Shown: piece after piece, positions 7,452-15,420 of the stretch
Layout of the letters: each line of letters starts with the position of its first letter
Numbering within the stretch: the first letter of the stretch is position 1
NCBI GenBank assembly: GCA_023301785.1
Contig: JALZUF010000094.1
Coordinates: 1 to 17,989 of the forward strand
DNA from: Alphaproteobacteria bacterium
GTDB lineage: Bacteria > Pseudomonadota > Alphaproteobacteria > Micavibrionales > Micavibrionaceae
DNA: 17,989 bases
Reading direction: 5' to 3'
Made by a program: the position numbers and the translations under genes
The notes under the pieces: model-generated
Told to the model about the DNA's origin: nothing
The model's input: only the letters and a program-made list of their open reading frames with translations
The model's database searches: none

Positions 7452-8897
7452 TTAAAACAGATCGCTTACAGCCAGTGCGCTGATGTCAATCAGTGGTGAT
7501 GGGTTTAGGATAAACAAGACCACAACAGCCAGTGATAAACCGACAATAATTTTACGTGGTAGCTCTGTCCTAGCATCAAATTTCTCAACAGGCTCATCAA
7601 AGAACATAACCTTGATAACGCGCAAATAATAATAAGCACCAACAACAGATGTCAAAACACCAAAGACGGCTAAGAAATATAAACCAGACTGTATAGCGGC
7701 CTCAAAAACAATGAATTTGCTAAAGAACCCAGCCAAAGGCGGAATACCACTCATTGAGAACATAAGGAGCGCAAGTGTATAAGCAAGCCATGGAGAATTT
7801 TGTGACAGTCCAGATAGATCAGAGATATTTTCAACCCCATGACCATCACGGCGCATCGATAAAATAATGCCAAACACACCCGCTGTCATCACCATGTAAA
7901 GTGCAAGATAAACTAGAACGGAAGCAATACCTGCCTCACCACCCGCCACAATACCGATTAGGGCATAACCAACATTACCAATAGAAGAATATGCCATCAG
8001 TCTTTTAATGTTGGTTTGACGCAGCGCAGCAAATGCCCCAACTGTCATCGAAGCCATGGATAAGAACCACATAATCTCAAACCATTGATCGCTTAGCGCG
8101 GCAAAGGGAATGAAGAGTAAGCGGATTATCAATGCAAATGCCGCCACCTTTGGCACAAGCGCAAATAATGTTGTCACAGATGTTGGCGCGCCTTCATACA
8201 CATCAGGCGTCCACATATGAAATGGAACAGCAGATATTTTGAATGCCAGTGCGGCCAAGATAAATACGAAACCAATTACAGCGCCTAAGCTAAGCTCGTT
8301 CGCCAAAGTCGTGCCAATAATTTCAAAATTAGTACTACCTGTGAAGCCGTAAATAAGTGAAATACCAAACAGCAACATACCAGATGATATCGCGCCCAAC
8401 ACAAAGTACTTCATACCGCTCTCGGCACTACGAACGTTGTCACGCTTAATAGCGGCCAGTACATAAAGGCTTAAGGATTGAAGCTCCAAGCCAACATACA
8501 AGGACAGCATGTCATTTGCAGACACCATAATCATCATACCAATACCCGCAAATAAAACGAGCAATGGGTATTCAAACTTGATGATATTATCGTCATATAA
8601 ATATTGAATAGACAATGCAATCGTAGCAATTAATCCTGATAGCACTAAGAACTTCATAAAGGTTGTGAAGTTATTTTGGATGAACATACCGTTTAAAATA
8701 GCGGTACTTTCGCCTTCGGTGCCCTGCCCCAACATAATTGTGATCGCTATTAATAACGCAATAATACTCGCCCAACTAATGAAGCGTGTACTGACATTGC
8801 CACGTAAAACACCGATAACCAAAAGCAACAAACCAGAACATGCTAAAAACAATTCAGGGAATATTGGGGCCAATGATGAAAAAGTAAGAGTTTCCAT
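7452..8897 (-). CDS. nuoN: NADH-quinone oxidoreductase subunit N
   Basis: A 481-residue, roughly 14-helix antiporter-like subunit of the complex I membrane arm, taken to translocate one proton per cycle. The key helix-5 glutamate is E138 in 'LYVGLELQSLSLYVLAAI'. The broken-helix lysine regions are in 'ILAALAFKISAVPFHMWTPDVYEGAPT' and 'QTNIKRLMAYSSIGNVGYALIG', and 'GIPPLAGFFSKF' marks the second broken helix. Length and motifs are normal for alphaproteobacteria. The ATG shares a base with the nuoM stop (TAATG) and has an AGGG about 12-15 bases upstream. It is the last nuo gene and leads straight into birA. Confidence 0.97.
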   Translation of the reverse strand: METLTFSSLAPIFPELFLACSGLLLLVIGVLRGNVSTRFISWASIIALLIAITIMLGQGTEGESTAILNGMFIQNNFTTFMKFLVLSGLIATIALSIQYLYDDNIIKFEYPLLVLFAGIGMMIMVSANDMLSLYVGLELQSLSLYVLAAIKRDNVRSAESGMKYFVLGAISSGMLLFGISLIYGFTGSTNFEIIGTTLANELSLGAVIGFVFILAALAFKISAVPFHMWTPDVYEGAPTSVTTLFALVPKVAAFALIIRLLFIPFAALSDQWFEIMWFLSMASMTVGAFAALRQTNIKRLMAYSSIGNVGYALIGIVAGGEAGIASVLVYLALYMVMTAGVFGIILSMRRDGHGVENISDLSGLSQNSPWLAYTLALLMFSMSGIPPLAGFFSKFIVFEAAIQSGLYFLAVFGVLTSVVGAYYYLRVIKVMFFDEPVEKFDARTELPRKIIVGLSLAVVVLFILNPSPLIDISALAVSDLF

Positions 8898-10441
8898 TAT
8901 TCTGCATTCCCTATCTTAATTTGTTTGGCAGTTGCTAAATCTGTTCCTTCAGGTTTAGCCTTTAAGCCACTTTCATATTGGCCAATAAGTTTTTCAACTG
9001 ATGGCGCAACTTTGTCCATGACATATGATGGCGCAATTCCCAGCCATAAAACAAGAAGGACAAGCGGTATAAGGTAGCTATACTCTAGCTTATTCATGTC
9101 TTTCATTGCCGCGGCATCATCATTTTTCTGTGTGCCAAAAACAACACGGCGGTAAAGTACCAGCATGTAGGCCGCGCCAAGAACAACACCTGTTGTGGCA
9201 AAGACGGCAACAACTGTATCAACTTGGAAAGCGCCCATAAGTGTTAGAAACTCCCCTACAAAGCCAGACGTTCCAGGTAAACCAACTGAGCCAAGCATTA
9301 AGATCATAAAGACCGTGGCATATTTAGGCATATTTTTAACCAAGCCACCATAGCGGGAAATCTCACGTGTATGAAGACGGTCATAAACAACACCAACGCA
9401 TAAGAATAAAGCCGCCGAGATAATACCGTGTGACAGCATTTGGAAAATACCACCTTCAACACCTTGTGTCGTGGCACTGAAAATACCTAATGTCACAAAC
9501 CCCATGTGGGCAACAGATGAATAAGCAATCAGCTTCTTCATATCTTCTTGAACCAACGCCACAAGCGATGTGTAAATAATAGCAATAACGGATAACCACA
9601 TCACCATGGGCGCAAAAAATTCAGTGGCTTCTGGGAACATAGGTAATGAAAAGCGTAAGAAACCGTAGCCTCCCATTTTAAGGAGTACACCCGCCAAAAT
9701 GACAGACCCAGCCGTTGGTGCTTCAACGTGCGCATCAGGCAACCATGTGTGAACGGGCCACATCGGCATCTTAACGGCAAAGCTGGCGAAGAAGGCAAGC
9801 CATAGCCAAATTTGCATATTCTGCGCCACAGGCGATGCCATCAATGTCGGAATATCACTAGAGCCAACCTCAAGATATAATGCCAATAAGGCGACGAGCA
9901 TAAGCACTGAGCCTAATAACGTATAAAGAAATAGTTTAAACGCAGAATAAATACGGCGCGGCCCACCCCAAACACCAATGATAATAAACATCGGTATAAG
10001 AACGCCCTCAAAGAAAACGTAGAACAAGACGGCATCTAATGCGCAGAACGTTCCGATCATAAAGGTTTCAAGAACCAAGAAGGCAATCATGTATTCTTTG
10101 ACGCGCATTTTGATTGAATTCCAGCTGGCCAAAATACAAATTGGTGTCAATAACGTTGCCAAGATAACAAAGAACAATGAAATTCCATCAACCCCAACAT
10201 GATATTGAATACCTAGCGATGGCAGCCAATCGTGCTTTTCAACAAATTGAAATTCAGCAGATGTGCCGTCGAATTTAATCAGCATATAGATAGAAAGAAT
10301 GAATGTGAAAATTGTCGTGTAGAGCGCCACATAACGTGAATTACGCGCCACGCGGTTTTCATCACCGCGAATAAGCAAAATGAACGCCACACCAACAAGC
10401 GGTAAGAAAATCAACAAAGATAATATTGCAAAATCAATCAT
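8897..10441 (-). CDS. nuoM: NADH-quinone oxidoreductase subunit M
   Basis: A 514-residue antiporter-like membrane subunit of complex I and one of the presumed proton channels. The functional helix-5 glutamate is E145 in 'VFFEGVLIPMFIIIGVWGG'. The central lysine segments are 'FFASFAVKMPMWPVHTWLPDAHVEAPTAGSVILAGVLLKMGGYG' and 'VQEDMKKLIAYSSVAHMGFVTLG', and the later 'GLPGTSGFVGEFL' is also characteristic. A short soluble C-terminal tail (about the last 35 residues, ending KQIKIGNAE) carries no recognisable domain. The start has GGAGAG about 8 bases upstream, and the gap to the nuoL stop is 3 bases. Confidence 0.97.
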   Translation of the reverse strand: MIDFAILSLLIFLPLVGVAFILLIRGDENRVARNSRYVALYTTIFTFILSIYMLIKFDGTSAEFQFVEKHDWLPSLGIQYHVGVDGISLFFVILATLLTPICILASWNSIKMRVKEYMIAFLVLETFMIGTFCALDAVLFYVFFEGVLIPMFIIIGVWGGPRRIYSAFKLFLYTLLGSVLMLVALLALYLEVGSSDIPTLMASPVAQNMQIWLWLAFFASFAVKMPMWPVHTWLPDAHVEAPTAGSVILAGVLLKMGGYGFLRFSLPMFPEATEFFAPMVMWLSVIAIIYTSLVALVQEDMKKLIAYSSVAHMGFVTLGIFSATTQGVEGGIFQMLSHGIISAALFLCVGVVYDRLHTREISRYGGLVKNMPKYATVFMILMLGSVGLPGTSGFVGEFLTLMGAFQVDTVVAVFATTGVVLGAAYMLVLYRRVVFGTQKNDDAAAMKDMNKLEYSYLIPLVLLVLWLGIAPSYVMDKVAPSVEKLIGQYESGLKAKPEGTDLATAKQIKIGNAE

Positions 10442-10444
10442 AAC

Positions 10445-12436
10445 TTACTCTCCAACCTTCTTCGTTGTTTCAACAACGGCATCGGTCACGGGCTCAACCC
10501 CTAAATCCATTTTTATAAAAAACCAACTGATAAGACCGATCAGGCCTAGCATCATGATAAAGGCATACTGAAAAACATACCCAGATTGGAAACGGCTCAA
10601 TAGGCCACCAAAGCCGTATGATGCTTTTGCAAATCCATCAGGACCAAGCCCATCGACAATGTGCTTATCAGATTTAAAGAATACTTTACCAAACCATAAA
10701 GAAGGCACGATAAATAGTTTGTGATACAGCTCGTCAAAGAACCATTTATTAAAGAATAATTTGTGAATTGGCTTAAAGATTTTCACTGCCTTTTCAGGTG
10801 CAGAGACAAATTTGTTGTAGAATAACCACCCCATAAACAAACCAACAACACCCATAACAATAGGTAGTTTCTTAACCCATAATGGAACATGGTGCGCCGC
10901 AGTAACTGTATCATTGGCAGGTAGAACTTTTAAAGTCTCTCCCCAAATTTGATGATGACCAACAAACATCTCGTATCCAAAGTAACCTGCAAAGATAGCG
11001 CCTGCCGCTAAGATCATTAATGGCACAAGCATAATAGGTGGTGATTCATGTGCATGATCGAATGTTTCTTTATCCGCACGCGTTTTACCGTGGAATGTCA
11101 TAAACAGTAAACGTGCTGAGTAGAAGGCCGTCATCACAGCGGCCGCAATCCCTAGCCAAAAAGCAAGCTCACCAAACCAGCTGTGGTCAGCATAAGCGGC
11201 CTCTAAGATCATATCTTTTGAGTAATAACCAGAGAAGAAAGGAACTCCAGCCAAAGCAAGCGAGCCAATCCACATTAACGTATAAGTTGTCGGGATTTTC
11301 TTCCAAATACCGCCCATTTTACGCATGTCTTGTTCATCAGACATTGCGTGAATTACAGAGCCTGCCCCAAGGAAAAGTAATGCTTTAAAGAAAGCGTGCG
11401 TTGCAAGGTGGAAAATTGCCGCCCCATAAGCCGACACACCAAGCGCAAAGAACATATAGCCAAGCTGTGACATTGTTGAATAGGCAATCACGCGCTTAAT
11501 ATCAAACTGTGTCATACCGATTGTTGCGGCAACAAACGCTGTTAAACCACCGACAACGGTCACAACCATAAGCGCCATAGGTGCGTATTCAAACATTGGC
11601 GACAATCGCGCCACGAGGAAAACCCCTGCTGTTACCATTGTTGCGGCGTGGATAAGCGCTGATACAGGTGTTGGCCCTTCCATCGCATCAGGCAACCATG
11701 TGTGAAGCCCTAATTGCGCCGATTTACCCATCGCGCCCATAAAGAGTAATAAGCAAACAACAGTTAGTGCATGAAATTCAAAACCAAAGAAATTCATCAT
11801 ACGTTCTGTCGCATCTGGCGCGGCAGCAAAAAGCTCGTCTAATTGAACTGTACCGAATAAGAAGAATGTCGCAAAGATACCTAGCGCCAAACCAAAGTCA
11901 CCAACACGGTTTACTAGGAACGCTTTAATAGATGCGGCATTTGCACTGTCTTTATGGTTCCAAAACCCAATAAGAAGATATGAGGCAACTCCGACCCCTT
12001 CCCAACCGAAAAACAGCTGAATTAAGTTATCTGATGTGACCAACATTAACATCGCAAAGCTAAATAAGCTGAGGTAGCTCATAAAGCGTGCTTTGTTTTT
12101 ATCATGGCTCATATAACCAACGGAATAAACATGAACACATGATGAAACGATAGTCACAACACACATCATAATAATAGAAAGCTGATCTATTCGTAACGCC
12201 CAATCGACAGCCAATGTACCAGAGTTAAACCATGTCATCAGTGTGATTGTACGTGGATCACCAGCATGATCAGCGCCACCAAAGAGTACCTCAATGAATA
12301 GAATACAAGAACAGATGGCAGCAACGATAATACCGCTACACGTTACAAACTGAGCGCCCTTATCACCCATGTTTTTACCAAACAAAAATGCAAGTAAGAA
12401 ACCAACCAGCGGAGCAAAAACTGCGACTATTTCCAT
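10445..12436 (-). CDS. nuoL: NADH-quinone oxidoreductase subunit L
   Basis: A 663-residue subunit, the largest antiporter-like protein at the distal end of the complex I membrane arm. It contains the conserved glutamate E146 in 'LFFGWEGVGVASYLLIGFW', the 'GAMGKSAQLGLHTWLPDAMEGPTPVSALIHAATMVTAG' segment with the channel lysine and broken helix, 'FDIKRVIAYSTMSQLGYM', and 'GVPFFSGYYSKD'. The C-terminal third contains the long lateral helix and an anchoring final helix ('AFIMMLGLIGLISWFFI'). Length is normal (family about 610-690). A good Shine-Dalgarno, AAGGGA, lies 8 bases upstream of the ATG, and the start is four bases after nuoK. Confidence 0.97.
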   Translation of the reverse strand: MEIVAVFAPLVGFLLAFLFGKNMGDKGAQFVTCSGIIVAAICSCILFIEVLFGGADHAGDPRTITLMTWFNSGTLAVDWALRIDQLSIIMMCVVTIVSSCVHVYSVGYMSHDKNKARFMSYLSLFSFAMLMLVTSDNLIQLFFGWEGVGVASYLLIGFWNHKDSANAASIKAFLVNRVGDFGLALGIFATFFLFGTVQLDELFAAAPDATERMMNFFGFEFHALTVVCLLLFMGAMGKSAQLGLHTWLPDAMEGPTPVSALIHAATMVTAGVFLVARLSPMFEYAPMALMVVTVVGGLTAFVAATIGMTQFDIKRVIAYSTMSQLGYMFFALGVSAYGAAIFHLATHAFFKALLFLGAGSVIHAMSDEQDMRKMGGIWKKIPTTYTLMWIGSLALAGVPFFSGYYSKDMILEAAYADHSWFGELAFWLGIAAAVMTAFYSARLLFMTFHGKTRADKETFDHAHESPPIMLVPLMILAAGAIFAGYFGYEMFVGHHQIWGETLKVLPANDTVTAAHHVPLWVKKLPIVMGVVGLFMGWLFYNKFVSAPEKAVKIFKPIHKLFFNKWFFDELYHKLFIVPSLWFGKVFFKSDKHIVDGLGPDGFAKASYGFGGLLSRFQSGYVFQYAFIMMLGLIGLISWFFIKMDLGVEPVTDAVVETTKKVGE

Positions 12437-12440
12437 GATG

Positions 12441-12758
12441 CTATCCCTTCATGGTTGAAACGTCTTCAACCGCAATCGTGCCACGTGTTCTAAATAATAC
12501 CACCAAGATAGCCAAACCAATCGCGGCCTCTGCGGCGGCAACCGTTAGGATAAACAATGTAAATACTTGGCCTGTTAAATCGTTAAGATGTGCAGAAAAG
12601 GCAACGAAGTTGATATTAACCGCCAACAGCATCAACTCAATACACATCAAGATAACAATGACGTTCTTACGATTTAAGAAAATGCCAAAAACACCCAGCG
12701 TAAATAATATCGCCGCAAGTGTTAAATAATGCCCTAGTCCAATTACAAGTAATTCCAT
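12441..12758 (-). CDS. nuoK: NADH-quinone oxidoreductase subunit K
   Basis: A 105-residue three-helix membrane subunit that, with NuoJ, contributes the E-channel linking quinone chemistry to proton pumping. The two buried glutamates known to matter in the family are seen as E41 ('VILMCIELMLLAVNINFVAF') and E77 ('LTVAAAEAAIGLAILV'), separated by 36 residues just as E36 and E72 are in E. coli NuoK. It starts two bases after the nuoJ stop and has a GGGG stretch about 10 bases upstream as a ribosome site. Confidence 0.97.
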   Translation of the reverse strand: MELLVIGLGHYLTLAAILFTLGVFGIFLNRKNVIVILMCIELMLLAVNINFVAFSAHLNDLTGQVFTLFILTVAAAEAAIGLAILVVLFRTRGTIAVEDVSTMKG

Positions 12759-12760
12759 GA

Positions 12761-13372
12761 TTAAATCCCCGTCCCTGGTGTGACTTTTTGGATTTCCATG
12801 GCATCACTTTGTGTTCTGGCCTGTTGGTCTGCAACGTTTTGTTTACGAACACCAGGGCGTTTTCTATGTGTTAAGACAATAGCGCCAATCATGGCTACTA
12901 AAAGAATTAAGCCTGATACCTGAAATGCAAAGACATAGTCAGTATAAAGGATTTGCCCAAGAGCTTCCGTATTGGTGATTTCTTTTGGATCTGGTGTTGG
13001 TGACGCAATATTTGTTTCTGATGATTTCGCAAACTGCCATACGGCAAAAACAGAAATAAGCTCAAATAATAAAATTCCACCCGCAAGTAGACCCACGGGA
13101 ACATATTGCATTGCTCCTTTACGCAGATCACCGAAGCTAATATCCAGCATCATAACAACAAATAAGAATAAGACCGCCACCGCCCCGACATAGACAATGA
13201 CCAAAATCATTGCGATGAATTCCGCACCAAGCAATACAAATAATCCCGCGGCATTAAAGAACGCAAGAATTAGAAACAAGACTGAATGTACAGGATTTTT
13301 AGCCGTTATGACCATTATGGCGCTTAACAGGGTAATAGCGGAAAATAAATAAAATGTGATAGCTGAAATCAT
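12761..13372 (-). CDS. nuoJ: NADH-quinone oxidoreductase subunit J
   Basis: A 203-residue five-helix complex I membrane subunit. The conserved helix-3 segment 'GAEFIAMILVIVYVGAVAVLFLFVVMMLDI' (about 49-78) contains the pi-bulge region implicated in coupling. The C-terminal part after the last helix ('LILLVAMIGAIVLTHRKRPGVRKQ') is a basic cytoplasmic tail. It is the first gene of the nuoJ-to-lolD run and, unlike its neighbours, has a non-coding leader. No Shine-Dalgarno is seen immediately before the ATG (TTCTTTCC precedes it), and an inverted repeat and a promoter-like sequence lie directly upstream. No earlier in-frame start with a better ribosome site was found. Confidence 0.96.
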   Translation of the reverse strand: MISAITFYLFSAITLLSAIMVITAKNPVHSVLFLILAFFNAAGLFVLLGAEFIAMILVIVYVGAVAVLFLFVVMMLDISFGDLRKGAMQYVPVGLLAGGILLFELISVFAVWQFAKSSETNIASPTPDPKEITNTEALGQILYTDYVFAFQVSGLILLVAMIGAIVLTHRKRPGVRKQNVADQQARTQSDAMEIQKVTPGTGI

Positions 13373-13377
13373 GGAAA

Positions 13378-13402
13378 GAACATTACATTATTAATAATGT
13401 TC
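13378..13402 (-). promoter_or_regulatory. Inverted repeat in the nuoJ leader
   Basis: The arms GAACATTA (13378-13385) and TAATGTTC (13395-13402) are perfect 8-base complements around a 9-base AT-rich spacer. In nuoJ mRNA the hairpin would sit 5 bases before the start codon and close to the predicted 5' end. It could be a stabilising 5' hairpin, a translational control element or, as DNA, an operator overlapping the transcription start. There is no T-run suited to termination. Confidence 0.45.
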
Positions 13403-13403
13403 C

Positions 13404-13432
13404 TTAATAAATCTTTGGCGAGATTAAGGCAA
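13404..13432 (-). promoter_or_regulatory. Candidate sigma70-type promoter for nuoJ-N and downstream genes
   Basis: On the minus strand, TTGCCT (13432-13427; 4 of 6 to TTGACA) is followed by a 17-base spacer and TATTAA (13409-13404; 4 of 6 to TATAAT). The start point would fall near 13397-13400, giving a nuoJ leader of about 25 bases that is mostly the inverted repeat. It sits just downstream of a terminator-like hairpin, so an independent promoter for the nuoJ half of the operon makes sense, but chance matches are common in such AT-rich DNA. Confidence 0.4.
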
Positions 13433-13454
13433 GCTTAGATATTCAAAAATAACA

Positions 13455-13482
13455 ATAATATCCCTTTTTATGGGGATATTAT
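13455..13482 (-). terminator. Terminator-like hairpin after the small basic ORF
   Basis: The arms ATAATATCCC (13455-13464) and GGGATATTAT (13473-13482) form a perfect 10-base-pair stem with an 8-base loop. Read on the minus strand the stem is followed by TGTTATTTTTG, a T-rich but interrupted tract. It lies 14 bases past the stop of the 48-codon ORF and would limit readthrough from nuoI or the small ORF into nuoJ. The stem has only three G:C pairs, so it may be a weak or partial terminator. Confidence 0.5.
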
Positions 13483-13496
13483 AAAATTTAAAATCA

Positions 13497-13643
13497 TTAC
13501 CTGAAGGCAGGAGACATAACGCTTCCACGTCTGCTAGCAATACTTGATGCCATTGACGCTCCACGTCCCATTCTAACGGGACTTCTTCGTGATGCTGCTC
13601 CAAATGCAGGTGATGGTCTAGTTGGGCTTAAAGGTTTCTTCAT
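13497..13643 (-). CDS. Possible 48-residue, highly basic Ser/Arg-rich small protein
   Basis: I recognise no family. From the ATG at 13643 the product has ten Lys/Arg and no Asp, Glu or Cys. It is rich in Ser, Ala, Pro, Gly and Met and is likely disordered. Two similar halves are visible: 'SPAF' occurs at 11-14 and again at 44-47, and 'ASRRSPV' near 17-23 resembles 'ASRRGSV' near 36-42. Such a composition suits nucleic-acid or membrane-surface binding, but that is inference. Support for a real gene is contextual: a TTGACA box upstream, a terminator-like hairpin 14 bases downstream, and the same strand as nuo. No normal Shine-Dalgarno is seen, only AGG 4 bases before the ATG. With the predicted -10 the mRNA would be nearly leaderless. 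A TTG at 13679 would give a 60-residue version, at the cost of the promoter. The reading frame may be fortuitous. Confidence 0.45.
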   Translation of the reverse strand: MKKPLSPTRPSPAFGAASRRSPVRMGRGASMASSIASRRGSVMSPAFR

Positions 13644-13650
13644 ACCTATA

Positions 13651-13679
13651 TATGTACTATACGCATGGCTTAATGTCAA
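13651..13679 (-). promoter_or_regulatory. Candidate promoter upstream of the small basic ORF
   Basis: A perfect TTGACA (13679-13674) is followed at 17 bases by TACATA (13656-13651), a weak -10 with 3 of 6 matches. An alternative TATAGT (13661-13656) is better but only 12 bases from the TTGACA. Transcription would start at or just before the small ORF's ATG. The -35 match is convincing, the -10 is not. Confidence 0.35.
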
Positions 13680-13687
13680 GAAAAATC

Positions 13688-13702
13688 ATGCAAAATTTGC
13701 AT
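13688..13702. repeat. 15-base palindrome between nuoI and the small ORF
   Basis: ATGCAAAATTTGCAT is a perfect inverted repeat with 7-base arms around a single central base. It lies about 40 bases after the nuoI stop and 8 bases upstream of the candidate TTGACA box. The compact form fits a dimeric regulator's operator better than an RNA hairpin, because folding leaves only a 4-base-pair stem. On the minus strand GATTTTT follows it, so a weak terminator for nuoI cannot be excluded. Confidence 0.4.
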
Positions 13703-13739
13703 ATCAGTCATGTTTTGTGCTTAGGAAATTCAAAAGAGT

Positions 13740-14222
13740 TTAACGATAAGGAGCATCTGCAACTAAATTTGCAGCAATCTGCGCTTCCCAAATATCACCA
13801 TTTTCAAGAAGTTTATCTTTATTGTAATAAAGCTCTTCTCTGGTTTCTGTTGCAAATTCGAAGTTCGGGCCTTCAACGATGGCATCCACCGGGCATGCTT
13901 CTTCACAAAGGCCGCAATAGATGCATTTGGTCATATCTATGTCATAACGCGTTGTACGGCGCGATCCGTCTTCACGCGGTTCTGCTTCAATCGTAATCGC
14001 CTGAGCAGGACAAATAGCTTCACAAAGCTTACAAGCAATACAGCGCTCTTCTCCATTTGGATAACGACGCAAAGCGTGCTCTCCTCTGAAACGGGGGCTG
14101 ATTGGCCCCTTCTCGTTCGGATAGTTAATCGTTACGCGTGGCATAAAAAACATATATTTTAACGTTAAGGCCATGCCTTTAACGATTTCAGTCAACAAGA
14201 AAGCATTTAGGAAATTTTTCAT
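13740..14222 (-). CDS. nuoI: NADH-quinone oxidoreductase subunit I
   Basis: A 160-residue peripheral-arm subunit that carries two [4Fe-4S] clusters (N6a and N6b) and passes electrons towards cluster N2 and quinone. The two ferredoxin motifs are clear: C61-x2-C64-x2-C67-x3-C71-P and C100-x2-C103-x2-C106-x3-C110-P. The N-terminal amphipathic part 'LTEIVKGMALTLKYMF' anchors it to the membrane arm, and 'FRGEHALRRYPNGEERCI' is family-typical. The length matches the alphaproteobacterial family (about 160-163). The ATG shares one base with the nuoH stop (TAATG). It is followed by a gap of about 370 bases instead of nuoJ. Confidence 0.97.
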   Translation of the reverse strand: MKNFLNAFLLTEIVKGMALTLKYMFFMPRVTINYPNEKGPISPRFRGEHALRRYPNGEERCIACKLCEAICPAQAITIEAEPREDGSRRTTRYDIDMTKCIYCGLCEEACPVDAIVEGPNFEFATETREELYYNKDKLLENGDIWEAQIAANLVADAPYR

Positions 14223-15298
14223 TATTCTGCAACCTTATCAATAAGCGTTGATTCTTGTACTACAGGCGCTTTTTCTTTTGATGGCAACGCATCAAAGTAT
14301 ATCAATGAGCCTGATACAACCACAACCCACAGCAATGTAAACGGCAAGAACACTTTCCATCCCAAACGCATAAGCTGGTCATAGCGGTATCTTGGGAAGG
14401 TTGCACGTGTCCATACGAAGAAGAACATAATAAGAAGTGTTTTAAGCGCAAACCAAACAATGCCCGGCACTATTGCTAAAGCTTCAATGCCGAATGGTGG
14501 CAACCACCCGCCTAAAAATAACAATACTGTCATAGCGGACATAAGAATCATGTTGGCGTATTCACCCAAGAAGAATAAAGCGAAAGTCATCGCCGAATAT
14601 TCAACCATAAATCCACCAGTAATTTCTGATTCGCCCTCTGGTAAGTCAAATGGAGCGCGGTTTGTTTCTGCCAATATTGAAACCAAAAACACAATAAGCA
14701 TCGGGAACAACATAATTTGAACCCATATTGGGCGCTCAACAGTAACAATCTCAGTTAAATTAAGTGATCCTACACATAGCAAAACACAGACAATCACCAA
14801 TCCCATGGAGACTTCGTATGATACCATCTGTGAGGCAGAGCGCAGTCCACCAAGAAACGCATACTTAGAATTAGAAGCCCAACCCGCCATAATCACACCG
14901 TACACACCCATTGATGAAACGGCAAAAAGATAAAGAATACCGACATTTATGTCCGCCAGTACAAGTTGTGCATTAACAGGAATAACCGCCCATGCAATAA
15001 GCGCCAAAGTAAAAGTAAGCATTGGCGCAATGACAAAAACAGGGCCATTGGCCTGTGCAGGGATAATTGTTTCTTTAGATAGAAGCTTCACACCATCAGC
15101 GATGGGCTGTAATAGCCCCCAAGGACCAACGGTCATTGGCCCTTGCCTACGCTGCATCGCACCCATTACCTTACGCTCTAACAGCGTGTAATAAGCAACT
15201 GCGCCTAAGATAACACCAATCAGAATGCCAATATGCGTGAGCATATAGACAGTTTGCATTCCGTAAGCGTTCCACAATTCTAGCCAAAATTCATTCAT
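14222..15298 (-). CDS. nuoH: NADH-quinone oxidoreductase subunit H
   Basis: A 358-residue, eight-helix complex I subunit forming much of the quinone chamber at the junction of the two arms. Hallmarks are 'ERKVMGAMQRRQGP' (41-54), 'LLQPIADGVKLLSKE' (62-76), and the acidic loop 'AETNRAPFDLPEGESEITGGF' at about 210-230, whose Glu residues line the E-channel. It also has 'FVWTRATFPRYRYDQLMRLGWKVFLP' near the C-terminus. Length is normal. A short AGG lies 4 bases before the ATG and is a poor ribosome site. In the usual operon nuoG would directly precede it; here a plus-strand gene and a MazG-type gene intervene, so it needs its own promoter or long readthrough from nuoG. Confidence 0.97.
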   Translation of the reverse strand: MNEFWLELWNAYGMQTVYMLTHIGILIGVILGAVAYYTLLERKVMGAMQRRQGPMTVGPWGLLQPIADGVKLLSKETIIPAQANGPVFVIAPMLTFTLALIAWAVIPVNAQLVLADINVGILYLFAVSSMGVYGVIMAGWASNSKYAFLGGLRSASQMVSYEVSMGLVIVCVLLCVGSLNLTEIVTVERPIWVQIMLFPMLIVFLVSILAETNRAPFDLPEGESEITGGFMVEYSAMTFALFFLGEYANMILMSAMTVLLFLGGWLPPFGIEALAIVPGIVWFALKTLLIMFFFVWTRATFPRYRYDQLMRLGWKVFLPFTLLWVVVVSGSLIYFDALPSKEKAPVVQESTLIDKVAE

Positions 15299-15420
15299 GA
15301 CCTAATCTTTTACAGTGACTCTAATGAATTTAAAAGATGCAATATCAACAATTAAGAAAATAATTATTGATAAATTATGTAAATAATTGTAGTTTGCTAA
15401 TCTGTATTACTGAGTAAACC
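15299..15420. promoter_or_regulatory. Divergent AT-rich intergenic region between nuoH and the ClpP-like gene
   Basis: This 122-base gap separates divergent start codons, so it must hold any promoter for the plus-strand gene and any local promoter for nuoH. It is strongly AT-rich with overlapping AT inverted-repeat segments around 15346-15391. A plus-strand TTGATA at 15367-15372 has only a poor -10 (TAGTTT) at 17 bases. On the minus strand TTGATA at 15349-15344 is followed at 17-18 bases by equally poor boxes. I can support the presence of a promoter region but not the exact elements. Confidence 0.4.

Noticed and set aside
13485..13498. The 14-mer ATTTAAAATCATTA shared with 15431-15444, the start of the ClpP-like gene.
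   Set aside because: It is a pure AT-rich word at two unrelated positions (an intergenic end and a coding start) with no flanking similarity, so it is not evidence of attachment sites or duplication.
13622..13996. 124-codon plus-strand ORF opposite nuoI and the small ORF.
   Set aside because: It lies mostly antisense to the ferredoxin motifs of nuoI, has no recognisable protein features and no ribosome site.
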